A stretch of 64,000 nucleotides of DNA, taken from Pseudomonadota bacterium. Lineage in GTDB: Bacteria; Myxococcota_A; Polyangia; Polyangiales; Polyangiaceae. Position numbers and translations under genes: made by a program. The stretch spans positions 1-64,000 of the forward strand of contig JAFAER010000253.1 in assembly GCA_023423895.1 (NCBI GenBank), given 5' to 3'. Positions 45,119 to 53,461 of the stretch are shown piece by piece (positions within the stretch are counted from its first letter, which is position 1; each line of letters starts with the position of its first letter). Under the pieces are notes generated by a model. The model saw nothing but the letters and a program-made list of their open reading frames with translations, had not been told where the DNA came from and ran no database searches.

Positions 45119-45946
45119 ATGAAGATCCTCATCACCGGAGCAACGGGAAAAGTTGGAAGTCGTCTCGCCAAACGCCTGGCGGGCCGCGGCGATCGAGTCC
45201 GGGCGCTCGTCCGCGATCCGCACCGCGCAACCGAGCTCGGCCTCGATGTCGAGCTCGTGAAGGGCGACCTCCTCGACGAAACGTCACTCGCTGCCGCAGT
45301 GCGCAGCGTCGACGCCGTCGTCCACTGCGCCGCTTTCTTTCGCGGAGCCACACCGGAAGAAGCGCACGCGGTGAATGATCTCGGCACGCGTCACCTTGGC
45401 GCAGCCGCGCGCGCGGCAAACGTCGAGCGCTTCGTCTTCATGAGCACCTGTCTCGTGTACGGACCGAATGCCAAACAACCGGTGCAGGAAGACTCTCCAT
45501 GCGAACCGGTGGCCGCGTATCCGGTGAGCAAGCTCGTCGCCGAGCGCGCGCTCCTCGCGCAGGAGGGGCTCGATGTGCGTATCCTTCGTCTTCCGTTCGT
45601 CTACGGCGACGGCGATCCTCACATCCAGGAGGTCGTCCCCCTGATGCGTGGCTTCGATCCGAAGCAACGCATGTCCATCGGTCATCACGCCGACGTCGCG
45701 CAAGCGGTCGAGCGCATCCTCGACGTACGCGAGGCTGCCCATCGCATCTACAACGTCGTCGACGACGACGCGCCCGATCTCGCCACGCTCTACGCGGCGG
45801 TAGGTGCTCCTCCGCCCGACGGCGCCGACGCCGAACGTGGTCGAACCTTCGCAGTCGTGATTGACGGTCGACGCATCCGCGAGGTCCTCGGCTTCCGGCC
45901 GGAGTTCCCGCGGCTTGCCGATGCGGTCGCGCGAGGGCGTCTCTGA
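45119..45946 (+). CDS. NAD(P)-dependent epimerase/dehydratase-family (extended SDR) protein
   Basis: 275 residues, Rossmann start 'MKILITGATGKVGSRLAKRL' (GxxGxxG), 'DAVVHCAA' and a YxxxK site 'YPVSKLVAERAL' near 140 with upstream 'MSTCLVYG' Ser. Extended SDR of the sugar epimerase/dihydroflavonol-reductase group; substrate unclear. Start ATG 45119 at the Rossmann strand. It is divergent from the AraC-type gene, which probably controls it. Convergent with the WYL regulator. Confidence 0.88.
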   Translation: MKILITGATGKVGSRLAKRLAGRGDRVRALVRDPHRATELGLDVELVKGDLLDETSLAAAVRSVDAVVHCAAFFRGATPEEAHAVNDLGTRHLGAAARAANVERFVFMSTCLVYGPNAKQPVQEDSPCEPVAAYPVSKLVAERALLAQEGLDVRILRLPFVYGDGDPHIQEVVPLMRGFDPKQRMSIGHHADVAQAVERILDVREAAHRIYNVVDDDAPDLATLYAAVGAPPPDGADAERGRTFAVVIDGRRIREVLGFRPEFPRLADAVARGRL

Positions 45947-46020
45947 CGCGTGTCTCCTCCAGGTCGAGCTCGCGCAGCGGTGTCTTCTGATGGCGCTCCG
46001 TGCGAGCCCAGGATCACCCT

Positions 46021-46977
46021 TCACGGACTCGCGCGAGCCAGTCGTCTCGCGACCACCTGCAGGTGATCGCGCAGTGCGCTGGACGACTCGAGGATCTCGA
46101 AGTCGACGCCGAGCCAGAGGATCCTCGAGACGAGAACGTCGAGCGTCGGCGCGCCGAGCTCCAGGGTGCACGTCGCGTCGGTGGCGCGAGAGAAGAGCCC
46201 GTCGAACGGCCCAATGCGAGGACGCACGTCTTCGATCGCGGCGTGGAGCAGGACCTTGGCGCGATGGCCGTGCGCAGACGACGAGACCGACCTGGTGACG
46301 TACTCGACGAGGTCCTCCGCAGGCGGGGGCCGCGCTTTGAATCGCTCGCTCGTCGACTCGACGCTTGCGATTCGGTCGAGACGGAAGGTGCGCCACTCCT
46401 CCTTCGAGGGATCCCACGCGACCAGGTACCAGAGGTTCCCGACCCGAACGAGCCGGAACGGTTCCACCCGACGGTCCGTCTTGGCTCCGTCTCGAGCAAC
46501 GTAGGTGAGCCGCGTCACGAGCCGTTCTGCGCACGCCGCCGCCAGCGCTGAGACGTTCCCGAGCGAGAGCGACCGCGGGCGACCGCCGACCTCGAGCACC
46601 ACGCCGCGGAGGGTGCGGAGGTTCTTCCGCAGTCGTGGCGGCAACACGCGCTCGAGCTTCGAGAGCGCGCGCATGGCTGCGGTGCCAGCGCCCGTCACTT
46701 GGGTGCCCGCCGCTGCGTGGAGACCCACGAAGACGGCGGTCGCTTCGTCCTCGTCGAGCGAGAGAGGCGGAAGCGAGGCGCCGGGGCCGATCATGTATCC
46801 GCCCGCAACGCCCGTCGCTCCGTCGATTGGATAGCCGAGGCTGCGCAGTCGATCGATGTCGCGCCGCAGCGTTCGTGCGGTCACCTCGAGTCTCTCCGCC
46901 AGCTCGGCCCCGCTCCAGGAGGACCTTGCTTGAAGGAGCGTGAGTAGACGAAGGAGGCGCGCCGACGTCTGAAGCAT
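46021..46977 (-). CDS. WYL-domain transcriptional regulator (YafY/DeoR-like)
   Basis: 318 residues. N-terminal winged HTH (about 5-60, 'LLTLLQARSSWSGAELAERLEVTARTLRRDIDRLRSLGYPI'), then a WYL domain (about 130-205, 'NLWYLVAWDPSKEEWRTFRLDRI') and a WCX-type C-terminus. Such proteins sense nucleic-acid or small ligands and repress divergent genes. ATG 46977 was chosen because GAGG lies 9 nt ahead; ATG 46986 is also possible. The divergent VOC gene at 47125 and the palindrome at 46999 suggest the target and operator. Confidence 0.88.
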   Translation of the reverse strand: MLQTSARLLRLLTLLQARSSWSGAELAERLEVTARTLRRDIDRLRSLGYPIDGATGVAGGYMIGPGASLPPLSLDEDEATAVFVGLHAAAGTQVTGAGTAAMRALSKLERVLPPRLRKNLRTLRGVVLEVGGRPRSLSLGNVSALAAACAERLVTRLTYVARDGAKTDRRVEPFRLVRVGNLWYLVAWDPSKEEWRTFRLDRIASVESTSERFKARPPPAEDLVEYVTRSVSSSAHGHRAKVLLHAAIEDVRPRIGPFDGLFSRATDATCTLELGAPTLDVLVSRILWLGVDFEILESSSALRDHLQVVARRLARASP

Positions 46978-46998
46978 GCGAGGCATCCTCGCACACGC

Positions 46999-47019
46999 TG
47001 AGGACCGAATCTGTCCTCA
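46999..47019. promoter_or_regulatory. Palindromic operator candidate, WYL/VOC gap
   Basis: Perfect arms TGAGGAC / GTCCTCA separated by CGAATCT (21 bp total). It lies between the WYL regulator and the VOC gene, 105 bp before the VOC start. This is the symmetry and length expected of an operator for a dimeric regulator such as the adjacent WYL protein. Confidence 0.7.
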
Positions 47020-47124
47020 ATGGGTGTCAGAACTCCAACGTGGACTGCGGCGGGATCCGGTCACCCGGACCGCGCATGTCGCCACTGCGGTCCCCGCATG
47101 CAGGTCCACCCATTGGAGGTCATC

Positions 47125-47523
47125 ATGAAGCTCGCGTCCGTTCGTCTCGTTGCCGCCGACATCCGGAAGATGGTTGCCTTCTACGAGCTGGTGACGGAGC
47201 GCTCCGCGGAATGGCTGGCACCCGTCTTCGCAGAGATCGTCACCCCAGGAGCTACGCTCGCGATCGGCGCCGCCGAAACGGTTGCTCTCTGGAAGGAGGG
47301 AAGCGGAGAGCCGGGTGCCAATCGAACGGCGTACATCGAGCTCCAGGTCGAGGACATCGACGCGCACTACGAACGCCTCGAGGGCAAGGTCTCCCTCGTC
47401 CACGAGATGAAGACCATGCCATGGGGCAACAAGACGTTTCAGTTCCGCGATCCCGAGGGCACGGCCGTCTCGCTGTACATGCCCGCCACCGATGCCGCGC
47501 GGAAGCGCTTCGCGTCCCGATAA
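47125..47523 (+). CDS. VOC-family (glyoxalase-like) protein
   Basis: 132 residues with the beta-alpha-beta3 pair: 'MKLASVRLVAADIRKMVAFYELVT' and the second module ending 'FQFRDPEGTAVSLYMP' (Glu near the final metal-ligand position). A strong TTGGAGG Shine-Dalgarno supports ATG 47125. Substrate unknown. Divergent from the WYL regulator, its probable repressor. Convergent with the NmrA-type gene at 47601. Confidence 0.88.
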   Translation: MKLASVRLVAADIRKMVAFYELVTERSAEWLAPVFAEIVTPGATLAIGAAETVALWKEGSGEPGANRTAYIELQVEDIDAHYERLEGKVSLVHEMKTMPWGNKTFQFRDPEGTAVSLYMPATDAARKRFASR

Positions 47524-47600
47524 GGACCGCGTTCTACCTTCGACATTCGTTGTCGGAGGCGACCCCGGATATGTGCCTTGGCTACGATTCGTAGGGGGCA

Positions 47601-48482
47601 TCATCGCGGCGCGGCCGGCATATGAAGCTCGCGGAGGTATTCGGTCGCGGACGTCGGCTTGCGGCCGATCAGCTTTTCAAGGTCACGGGGCGTGTCCTCC
47701 CATTCGCCGCCGGCCATGCCCCGCAGCCATTGCTGGACGAACGGCCGGACGTGTTCGGGAAGCCCGGCGGCCTCGAGGATCTCGAGGTATTCGTCGTCCG
47801 AGACCGTGACGTAAGGCACGTTTCGGTGAGACAGCTCGGTCAGGACCTTCGCAATGTCCTGGAAGGAAACAGCCGGGTCACCGGCGAGGTTGTAGCTCTT
47901 GCCCTCGTGACCTTGGCCCGTGAGGATCGCGGCGTGGGCGGCCGCCAGATCGTCGCGCGTCGCGGCGGCGAACTTGCCCGAAGCGGCAGGCCCGCGGACG
48001 CCCGTCTCGAGCACCTTCGGCCCGAGATAGACAGCCAGCGAGTCGATGAAAGGTGGATGCTCCGCGAGCGTCCACGCCACGCCCGAGGCCTTCAGCTTCC
48101 CGACCGTGAAGATGTCCTCGTCGGTGACCTCCTTCATCGAGAAGGAAGAGCCAGGCTTGCGGTGGACGGGCATGAACACCAGATGCCGAACGCCGGCCGC
48201 GGCCGCCGCGTCGATGACGTTGCCGTGCGCCTCGTTGCGGGGCGTGAAAGCGTGCGTCGAGACGAGCATCACCTTCTCGATGCCCTCGAACGCCGCGGGG
48301 AGACTGGCCTTGTCCAGGTAGTCGCCCCGGCGCAGCTCGATCCCGAGCGCTGCGAGGTCCTGGGCCTTGCTCGGATCGCGAACGAGGCCGACGAGCTGAG
48401 CAGCAGGCCGGAGTTTCAGGAGATGGTGAAGCGTCTTCCGGCCAATGCCGCCGCTGGCGCCGGTCACGAGGATCTTGGTCAT
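47601..48482 (-). CDS. NmrA-like NAD(P)-dependent oxidoreductase (atypical SDR)
   Basis: 293 residues: Rossmann 'MTKILVTGASGGIGRKTLHHLL' (GxxGxxG), 'VMLVSTHAFTPRNEAHGNVIDAA' and a C-terminal 'YLRELHMPA'. NmrA/QOR2-type proteins bind NAD(P) and act as quinone reductases or redox sensors; the SDR Tyr-Lys site is not evident, as in that group. GAAGGGA precedes ATG 48482. Divergent from the AraC-type gene at 48605 (122 bp), its probable regulator. Confidence 0.87.
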   Translation of the reverse strand: MTKILVTGASGGIGRKTLHHLLKLRPAAQLVGLVRDPSKAQDLAALGIELRRGDYLDKASLPAAFEGIEKVMLVSTHAFTPRNEAHGNVIDAAAAAGVRHLVFMPVHRKPGSSFSMKEVTDEDIFTVGKLKASGVAWTLAEHPPFIDSLAVYLGPKVLETGVRGPAASGKFAAATRDDLAAAHAAILTGQGHEGKSYNLAGDPAVSFQDIAKVLTELSHRNVPYVTVSDDEYLEILEAAGLPEHVRPFVQQWLRGMAGGEWEDTPRDLEKLIGRKPTSATEYLRELHMPAAPR

Positions 48483-48604
48483 GGGTTTCCCTTCGCTGCG
48501 TGAAGGTACGTCGCGCGACCGGGACGATCCATGCGACGGCGTCCACATGATTTTCGAATTCGTCCAAACTAGCCGCCGCCTCGAGACTCGCTAAGGTCAC
48601 GACC

Positions 48605-49555
48605 ATGGACGCATTGAGCGAGGTACTGGGACACGTTCGTTTGAAGGACACGAGCTGGGCGTGTGTCCTCGCGGGGACGCCCTGGGGTCTCGAGCTCGAG
48701 GAGATGAAGGGGTGCGTCCGCTTTCACTACGTCACGCGTGGAAGCTGCTGGCTCTCGGCGGGAGTCGCGCAGCCGCGCATCGCGCTCTCGGGTGGCGATC
48801 TCGCCGTCCTGCCGCACGGACATGCCCACACGCTCCGAGAACAGCCGCGGAGCCGCGTCACTTCGCTACGAGAGGCGATGCAGAGTGCAGCCTCGCGGTC
48901 GACCAGCACGGATCATCACGTGAAGGTCGGCGGCGGTGGCGCCGAGACGAACATCGTGCACGGCGCGTTCATCATCGACGACCCGGACGACGCGCCGATC
49001 CTCGCGACGCTGCCGCCCGTGATCCGGATCACCCCCGATGCCGGCGAGCCCGTGCCGTCCTTCGTCCAGAACCTGCAGTTCATCTCGCGCGAGCTCGATC
49101 TGGGACGCCCCGGATCGAAGCTCGTCCTGACTCGCATGGCGGACGTCATTCTCGTCCAGCTTCTCCGCGCGTACATCGAGAGCCTCCCCGAGGGATCGGA
49201 GGGATTCCTCGGTGCCCTGCGCGACAAGCACATGGCCGCGGCGCTCGGAATGATGCACCACAGTCCGGAGGAGCCGTGGACCGTCGCGCGACTCGCCGAC
49301 GAGGTCGGACTATCGCGCTCCGGCTTCGCGGCGCGCTTCTCCAAGCTGGTCGGCGAGACACCGCTCGCGTATCTGACTCGCCTCCGGATGCGGCGCGCCT
49401 CTCTCCTCCTCCGAAAAGGCGCGACGCTCGCGAAGGTCTCTCGAATGACGGGATATTCGTCGGAGGCGTCGTTCAGCCACGCTTTCAGGCAATGGGTCGG
49501 CGTCGCGCCGGGCGCCTATCGGCGAAAGGAGCGCCCCGAAGAGCGGCAAGATTGA
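48605..49555 (+). CDS. AraC-family regulator with cupin-type sensor
   Basis: 316 residues. Cupin_6-like N-domain (about 5-190, 'HYVTRGSCWLSAG', 'GGDLAVLPHGHAHTL') and C-terminal double HTH (about 215-310, 'VARLADEVGLSRSGFAARFSKLVGETPLAYLTRLRM', 'VSRMTGYSSEASFSHAFRQWVGVAPGAYRR'). This layout is common in regulators divergent from oxidoreductase genes; here the NmrA-like gene 122 bp away is the likely target. A CGAATTCG palindrome lies in the gap. Confidence 0.9.
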   Translation: MDALSEVLGHVRLKDTSWACVLAGTPWGLELEEMKGCVRFHYVTRGSCWLSAGVAQPRIALSGGDLAVLPHGHAHTLREQPRSRVTSLREAMQSAASRSTSTDHHVKVGGGGAETNIVHGAFIIDDPDDAPILATLPPVIRITPDAGEPVPSFVQNLQFISRELDLGRPGSKLVLTRMADVILVQLLRAYIESLPEGSEGFLGALRDKHMAAALGMMHHSPEEPWTVARLADEVGLSRSGFAARFSKLVGETPLAYLTRLRMRRASLLLRKGATLAKVSRMTGYSSEASFSHAFRQWVGVAPGAYRRKERPEERQD

Positions 49556-49695
49556 CCGCGCCGTCAGCGTCTGTGCGCGCCTCCGACGACGACCCTGCCC
49601 ATGCGAGGACTTCGAAACCGATGCTGGCGCGTGGACGCGCATCGGTAGCGCCGCCGTTGCATACACCGGCGGCTACGCGCCGGTGGCCGCTACCG

Positions 49696-49776
49696 GTGCG
49701 AGTCACGATTCCGGCCGGGCAGACCTATGCCTTCTACGTGACGAGCACGCAGACGTCGGTCAGCCTCAACTACGGG
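49696..49776 (+). pseudogene. Fragment of a secreted-protein gene
   Basis: Short coding-like stretch, 'VTIPAGQTYAFYVTSTQT' and following strand, which resembles a segment of secreted beta-rich proteins with the 'IPAGQTYAFYVT' motif. No start, signal peptide or rest of the domain is present, and the frame ends in a stop shortly after. It lies in the 244-bp gap between the AraC-type gene and the SRPBCC gene. Likely decayed remnant. Confidence 0.4.
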
Positions 49777-49799
49777 TGCACGCGGGCATGGCTGCGCCG

Positions 49800-50312
49800 T
49801 CAGCCGTAGCCGAGGCCGACGAGGAGCTCGTCGAGCTGGCGGTGCACCTCGTTGACCATCGTCTCCTCGGACGAGCCCGTGAGCGCCTCTTCGAGCGCCT
49901 CCTTCGACGGATGGAGCTCGGTCAAGACCAGCAGCGTCTTGCCCTCCTTCTCCTCGAAGGTGACAGTCGTGATCGACTGCCCCGCGTCGCCTTCGTCGTT
50001 CGTCCAGACGAGGCGCTCGTTCGGGATCACCTCGGTGTACGTGCCGAAGAACGCCATCTCCGAGTCGCCGGCGGCGAACACCAGCTTGTAGGTGCCTCCG
50101 ACGCGAACGTCCTGCTCGCACGAGACCAGCGTGATGGGCATCGACCTCGGCACCCACCATCGCTTGAATAGATCCGGCTTCGTGAACGCATCGAACACGA
50201 TGCGCGCCGGGCCGTCGAACGTCCGCGTGACGACGAGCTCGCGCTCCGACTTGCGCCTCACCGTCGTGACGTGTTTTGCCGCCGCCATCCCACGCTCACT
50301 ACTTCCGTCCAT
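49800..50312 (-). CDS. SRPBCC/AHSA1 domain protein
   Basis: 170 residues with the AHSA1 pattern 'VTRTFDGPARIVFDAFTKPDLFKRWW', 'RVGGTYKLVF', 'TTVTFEEKEGKTLLVLTELHP' and a final helix. Hydrophobic-ligand helix-grip fold; function unassigned. ATG 50312 has AAGGAG 9 nt upstream and overlaps the arsR gene by 14 nt; ATG 50288 is a shorter option. It is the second gene of an arsR-SRPBCC operon. Confidence 0.88.
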   Translation of the reverse strand: MDGSSERGMAAAKHVTTVRRKSERELVVTRTFDGPARIVFDAFTKPDLFKRWWVPRSMPITLVSCEQDVRVGGTYKLVFAAGDSEMAFFGTYTEVIPNERLVWTNDEGDAGQSITTVTFEEKEGKTLLVLTELHPSKEALEEALTGSSEETMVNEVHRQLDELLVGLGYG

Positions 50313-50655
50313 CACGCTTCTCCTTCCGCTTCTGCTCGTCGATGATCGCGTCCAGCTCGTCGAACCGGTCGGCCCAGAGCTGACGGCACTTGGCCATCCA
50401 TGCGGTCTCTTCTTCGAGTCGTCGTGGGCCGATCCGGCACGTGCGCACACGACCGACCTTCTCGGTAGTGACGAGCCCCGCCTCCTCCAGGACCACGACG
50501 TGCTTCTTCATGCCCGTGAGGGTCATGTGGAAGCGGTCGGCGAGCTCCGAGATCGAAGCCTCCGAACGTCCGAGCTGCTCGAGGACGCCACGCCGCGTCG
50601 CGTCCGAGAGCGCGGCGAACGAGGCATCGAGGCGCGGATTCGAATACTGAACCAT
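50299..50655 (-). CDS. ArsR/SdpR-type repressor
   Basis: 118 residues, one winged HTH (about 10-90, 'FAALSDATRRGVLEQL', 'MTLTGMKKHVVVLEEAGLV'). No metal-binding Cys motif is present. The start ATG GTT (MVQY) lies inside the palindrome TGAACCATGTGGTTCA, which places an operator over its own start and implies autorepression. GTG 50664 is an alternative start. Co-transcribed with the SRPBCC gene through a 14-nt overlap. Confidence 0.88.
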   Translation of the reverse strand: MVQYSNPRLDASFAALSDATRRGVLEQLGRSEASISELADRFHMTLTGMKKHVVVLEEAGLVTTEKVGRVRTCRIGPRRLEEETAWMAKCRQLWADRFDELDAIIDEQKRKEKRDGRK

Positions 50656-50663
50656 GTGGTTCA
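50648..50663. promoter_or_regulatory. Palindrome over the arsR start codon
   Basis: Perfect 16-bp palindrome TGAACCATGTGGTTCA covers the arsR start codon ATG (minus strand). ACCA...TGGT symmetry is usual for ArsR operators, so this is a candidate autoregulatory site. Confidence 0.7.
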
Positions 50664-51433
50664 CTGTGTAGCGTATCGTCGGCGCCTCCGCAAGGAAGGA
50701 CGCGGCGGCTCCCGTGCGCCGTGGAGCTGGTCACCGCAGCCGTGCCCGCCGTAGGCTCGACGCGAGGGGTACGAGCACGCGGGTGGACGGCCGTCGACGA
50801 AGGCCGATCGCGTGCGAGGTCGTCGACGTCGAACGCTCGCTCGAGGAGAAGACGTGGGCGCCTCCTCTCGAGCTCGTCAGGCGAGGCCACGACGACGCGA
50901 GCGCGAATGCGATCGATCGCGCGCAAATCGCGCGGACGTATGCGCCAACGGGGCGCCGCGTCCGTGCTGGCGGCAGCTTTCGACAACGGGGAAATTCGTT
51001 AACTGCGTGGATATGGTCTCCGGAGCGTCTCTGGGGGGGCGGCTATGGATGAATCATGACTATATCTTTTAAATTGTGTGTTCTTACTTCGGAGCTCGGT
51101 GCGTGAATCTGATTGCCATCAATCGGTCGATTTGGTGATCGCTTGACGGTCTTCCTGACGATGTGAGGCGTGGGAACGCGCGGGGGGCGGGGTCGATGCC
51201 GTACGGGTCGTCGAGCAGTGTCACGTTCGAAGCAATGACGCCGTACATCTTCACGCTCGTGCTCGCGCGGGCCGATGTCGTCCTGCGTGGACACCGAAGG
51301 CGCGACGAGCCGACGTGCCCGAGGGTCGCAGAAGTCCGCGCTCCGACGGGTGGTCTGCGACGGCCGGTCACGACGCCGCGGCGCCCGCAATGAACATCAT
51401 CACGATCTCAGAGGCTGGACAGGAGTAATTGGA
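50656..51433. other. Long intergenic region with an AT-rich island
   Basis: Almost 780 bp with no convincing gene. A marked AT-rich patch lies at about 51047-51090, unusual for this GC-rich DNA, with TATATCTTTTAAATT-like sequence. It may mark a promoter or a transferred fragment. The RCC1 gene start is 350 bp further on. Confidence 0.45.
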
Positions 51434-53131
51434 ATGAAGCGGATTCTTGCTTCGATGGGGCTGGGGCTCGTTGTCATCGGTGCATTCCTGGGCTGCAGCG
51501 CCACTGGCGATGTTGTCGTCGTCGACGACTTCCAGGAGCCCGAGGCGCCGCAGGAGGACGGCGGAAGGAGCAGCACTCTCCCTCCTCCCAGCAACGATCC
51601 GGACGATGACGAGCCAGGCGTCGAGGATGGCGGAAAGAAGGACTCCGGCGGCGGCGGGGGAGACGCGGGGAAAGATTCGGGACCGCCTGCGCCGATGCCG
51701 GGAGATACCTGCCTGGCGAAGAACCAGATCGTTTCACGGCTGTGCGGCAAGTGCGGCAAGCAGGAGACGATTTGTGAGGCCGCGGACGACGCGGGGGCGC
51801 TCGAGTGGAGCGACTACGGTACCTGCAACGGTGAATCGGGCTCGTGCCTCCCCGGCGAGACGCGACCGTGTGGGAACTGCGGTACCCAGACGTGCACCAG
51901 CACGTGTGGCTGGAGCGCATGCGGGGGACAGCCCACCAACCACTGCACGCCGGGATCTGTCGCATTCACTGGAGCCGGCTGTCCCTCCGGTGGGCTCAGG
52001 AGCCGCGTGTGCAACCCCACCTGTCAATGGAGCGACTACTCGGCTGCTTGCGAGAGCGGTCCGGCCGTCGAGCTCTGGGGCGGCATCGCCAGTGCCACCT
52101 ATGCGCGGACGAACGACGGCAAGCTATACGCGTGGGGGGATGGTACGGACGGTCAACTCGGCGACGGCACGACGGCGCACAAGCAGAAGATGGGGCTCGT
52201 CCCCCAGCCGCTCGGCGCCACTGTCTCCGTCTCGGTGAGCCACTACGGGTTCACGTGCGGCAGCTTCAGCGACGGGAGCGCGAAGTGCTGGGGCGCCAAT
52301 AGCTCCAGCTACGGACTCGGCGACGGCACCAACTACACATCGTTGGTCGGCGTCACCCCCAGCGGGTTCGGCGCAAACGTGGTGCGGATGTCTGTCGGGT
52401 ACTACCACGGGTGCGGGCTCTTCGCGGACGGCTCCGCGAAGTGCTGGGGATACAACACCTATGGGCAGCTCGGTAATGGCAATACGACGACCTCGAAGAC
52501 GCCCGTCGCCGTCGGCTTGAACGGGATCTCGCAGCTCTACTCCGGCTACTACACCGTCTGCGCCCGAAAGGACGACGAGGGGTACTGCTGGGGCTACAAC
52601 AATTACGGCCAAGTCGGTGATGGGACGACGACCAACAAGAGCGCGCCGACTCTGGTGCTCGAGAGTGGCGTCTCGTCGATCGCACCGGGATACTACCACA
52701 CGTGCGCCCGCATGACGGACGGCACGAGCATGTGCTGGGGGTATGGCCTGTACGGCCGCCTGGGAAACAACACTACGACGAACGCCTCCGTTCCGACCCA
52801 GGTCTCCGGTATCGACGGTGTCGGGCAGCTCACCGGCGTCGAAGAAGTTTGCACGGGGTATGCCCACAGCTGCGCGCGGCTCGCGGACGGCCGGATCGCC
52901 TGCTGGGGCTACAACAACTACGGGCAGCTCGGCACCGGCACGACGACGGAGTCGCTGGTCCCGAAGGTGGTCTCCGGTATCGCGAACGCGTCCAAGCTCG
53001 TGTGTGGCTACAATCACACCTGCGCAATCGATAACGGCTATGTCAATTGCTGGGGGTACAACAACTTCGGCCAGCTTGGCGACGGCACCACCAGCAACAG
53101 CAGCACTCCTCACCTGGCGCAATTCCTGTGA
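51434..53131 (+). CDS. RCC1-repeat lipoprotein
   Basis: 565 residues with lipobox 'GAFLGC' (Cys21), a Gly/Asp/Ser linker, a Cys-rich region (about 95-210, 'CGKCGKQETIC', 'CGNCGTQTCTSTCGW') and six or seven RCC1-type propeller blades to the C-terminus ('CWGYNNYGQLGTGTT' units). The full set of blades would form a seven-bladed propeller exposed at the surface, likely a binding module. Repeat copies carry Tyr/Asn/Gly-rich motifs. AGGAGT precedes ATG 51434. Monocistronic; function unknown. Confidence 0.85.
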   Translation: MKRILASMGLGLVVIGAFLGCSATGDVVVVDDFQEPEAPQEDGGRSSTLPPPSNDPDDDEPGVEDGGKKDSGGGGGDAGKDSGPPAPMPGDTCLAKNQIVSRLCGKCGKQETICEAADDAGALEWSDYGTCNGESGSCLPGETRPCGNCGTQTCTSTCGWSACGGQPTNHCTPGSVAFTGAGCPSGGLRSRVCNPTCQWSDYSAACESGPAVELWGGIASATYARTNDGKLYAWGDGTDGQLGDGTTAHKQKMGLVPQPLGATVSVSVSHYGFTCGSFSDGSAKCWGANSSSYGLGDGTNYTSLVGVTPSGFGANVVRMSVGYYHGCGLFADGSAKCWGYNTYGQLGNGNTTTSKTPVAVGLNGISQLYSGYYTVCARKDDEGYCWGYNNYGQVGDGTTTNKSAPTLVLESGVSSIAPGYYHTCARMTDGTSMCWGYGLYGRLGNNTTTNASVPTQVSGIDGVGQLTGVEEVCTGYAHSCARLADGRIACWGYNNYGQLGTGTTTESLVPKVVSGIANASKLVCGYNHTCAIDNGYVNCWGYNNFGQLGDGTTSNSSTPHLAQFL

Positions 53132-53461
53132 TTGTTTGCAAGTGTCGCGGCGCCGCGCTCGACATGGGATAGCGTCCGCGAAAGGCGCGAATGAGTGATG
53201 GGTGACGGGATGGGGAGTCGTCGGCGATCGCGGTGTATGACGGCGCAGACGAAGCCCCGAGGGGAGGCAGGAAGCGTGGCCTGCCTCCCCGAGTCGACGC
53301 TGCTCCATGTCGTCCGCGGAGATGCCGTCGTCGTGCCATCGATCGTGAAGTGACGCAGCCGCTCATCGAGCCTGCGAAGGAGGCGCTCGCACGAGGAGAG
53401 CGCCTCCAGTTCGGTCGTTCACGCTCGAGCTGACGGGATCGTCTGACCCGGTGCTCCACCG
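53132..53461. other. Intergenic region between convergent genes
   Basis: 330 bp without a convincing gene. It holds the GC-rich stem-loop at 53261-53290, which may terminate the RCC1 transcript. Nothing else was recognised. Confidence 0.4.
53261..53290. terminator. Stem-loop after RCC1 gene
   Basis: Stem GGGGAGGCAGG / CCTGCCTCCCC (11 bp, perfect) with an 8-nt loop, 130 bp after the RCC1 stop. No T-run, so a rho-independent role is unproven. Confidence 0.5.
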
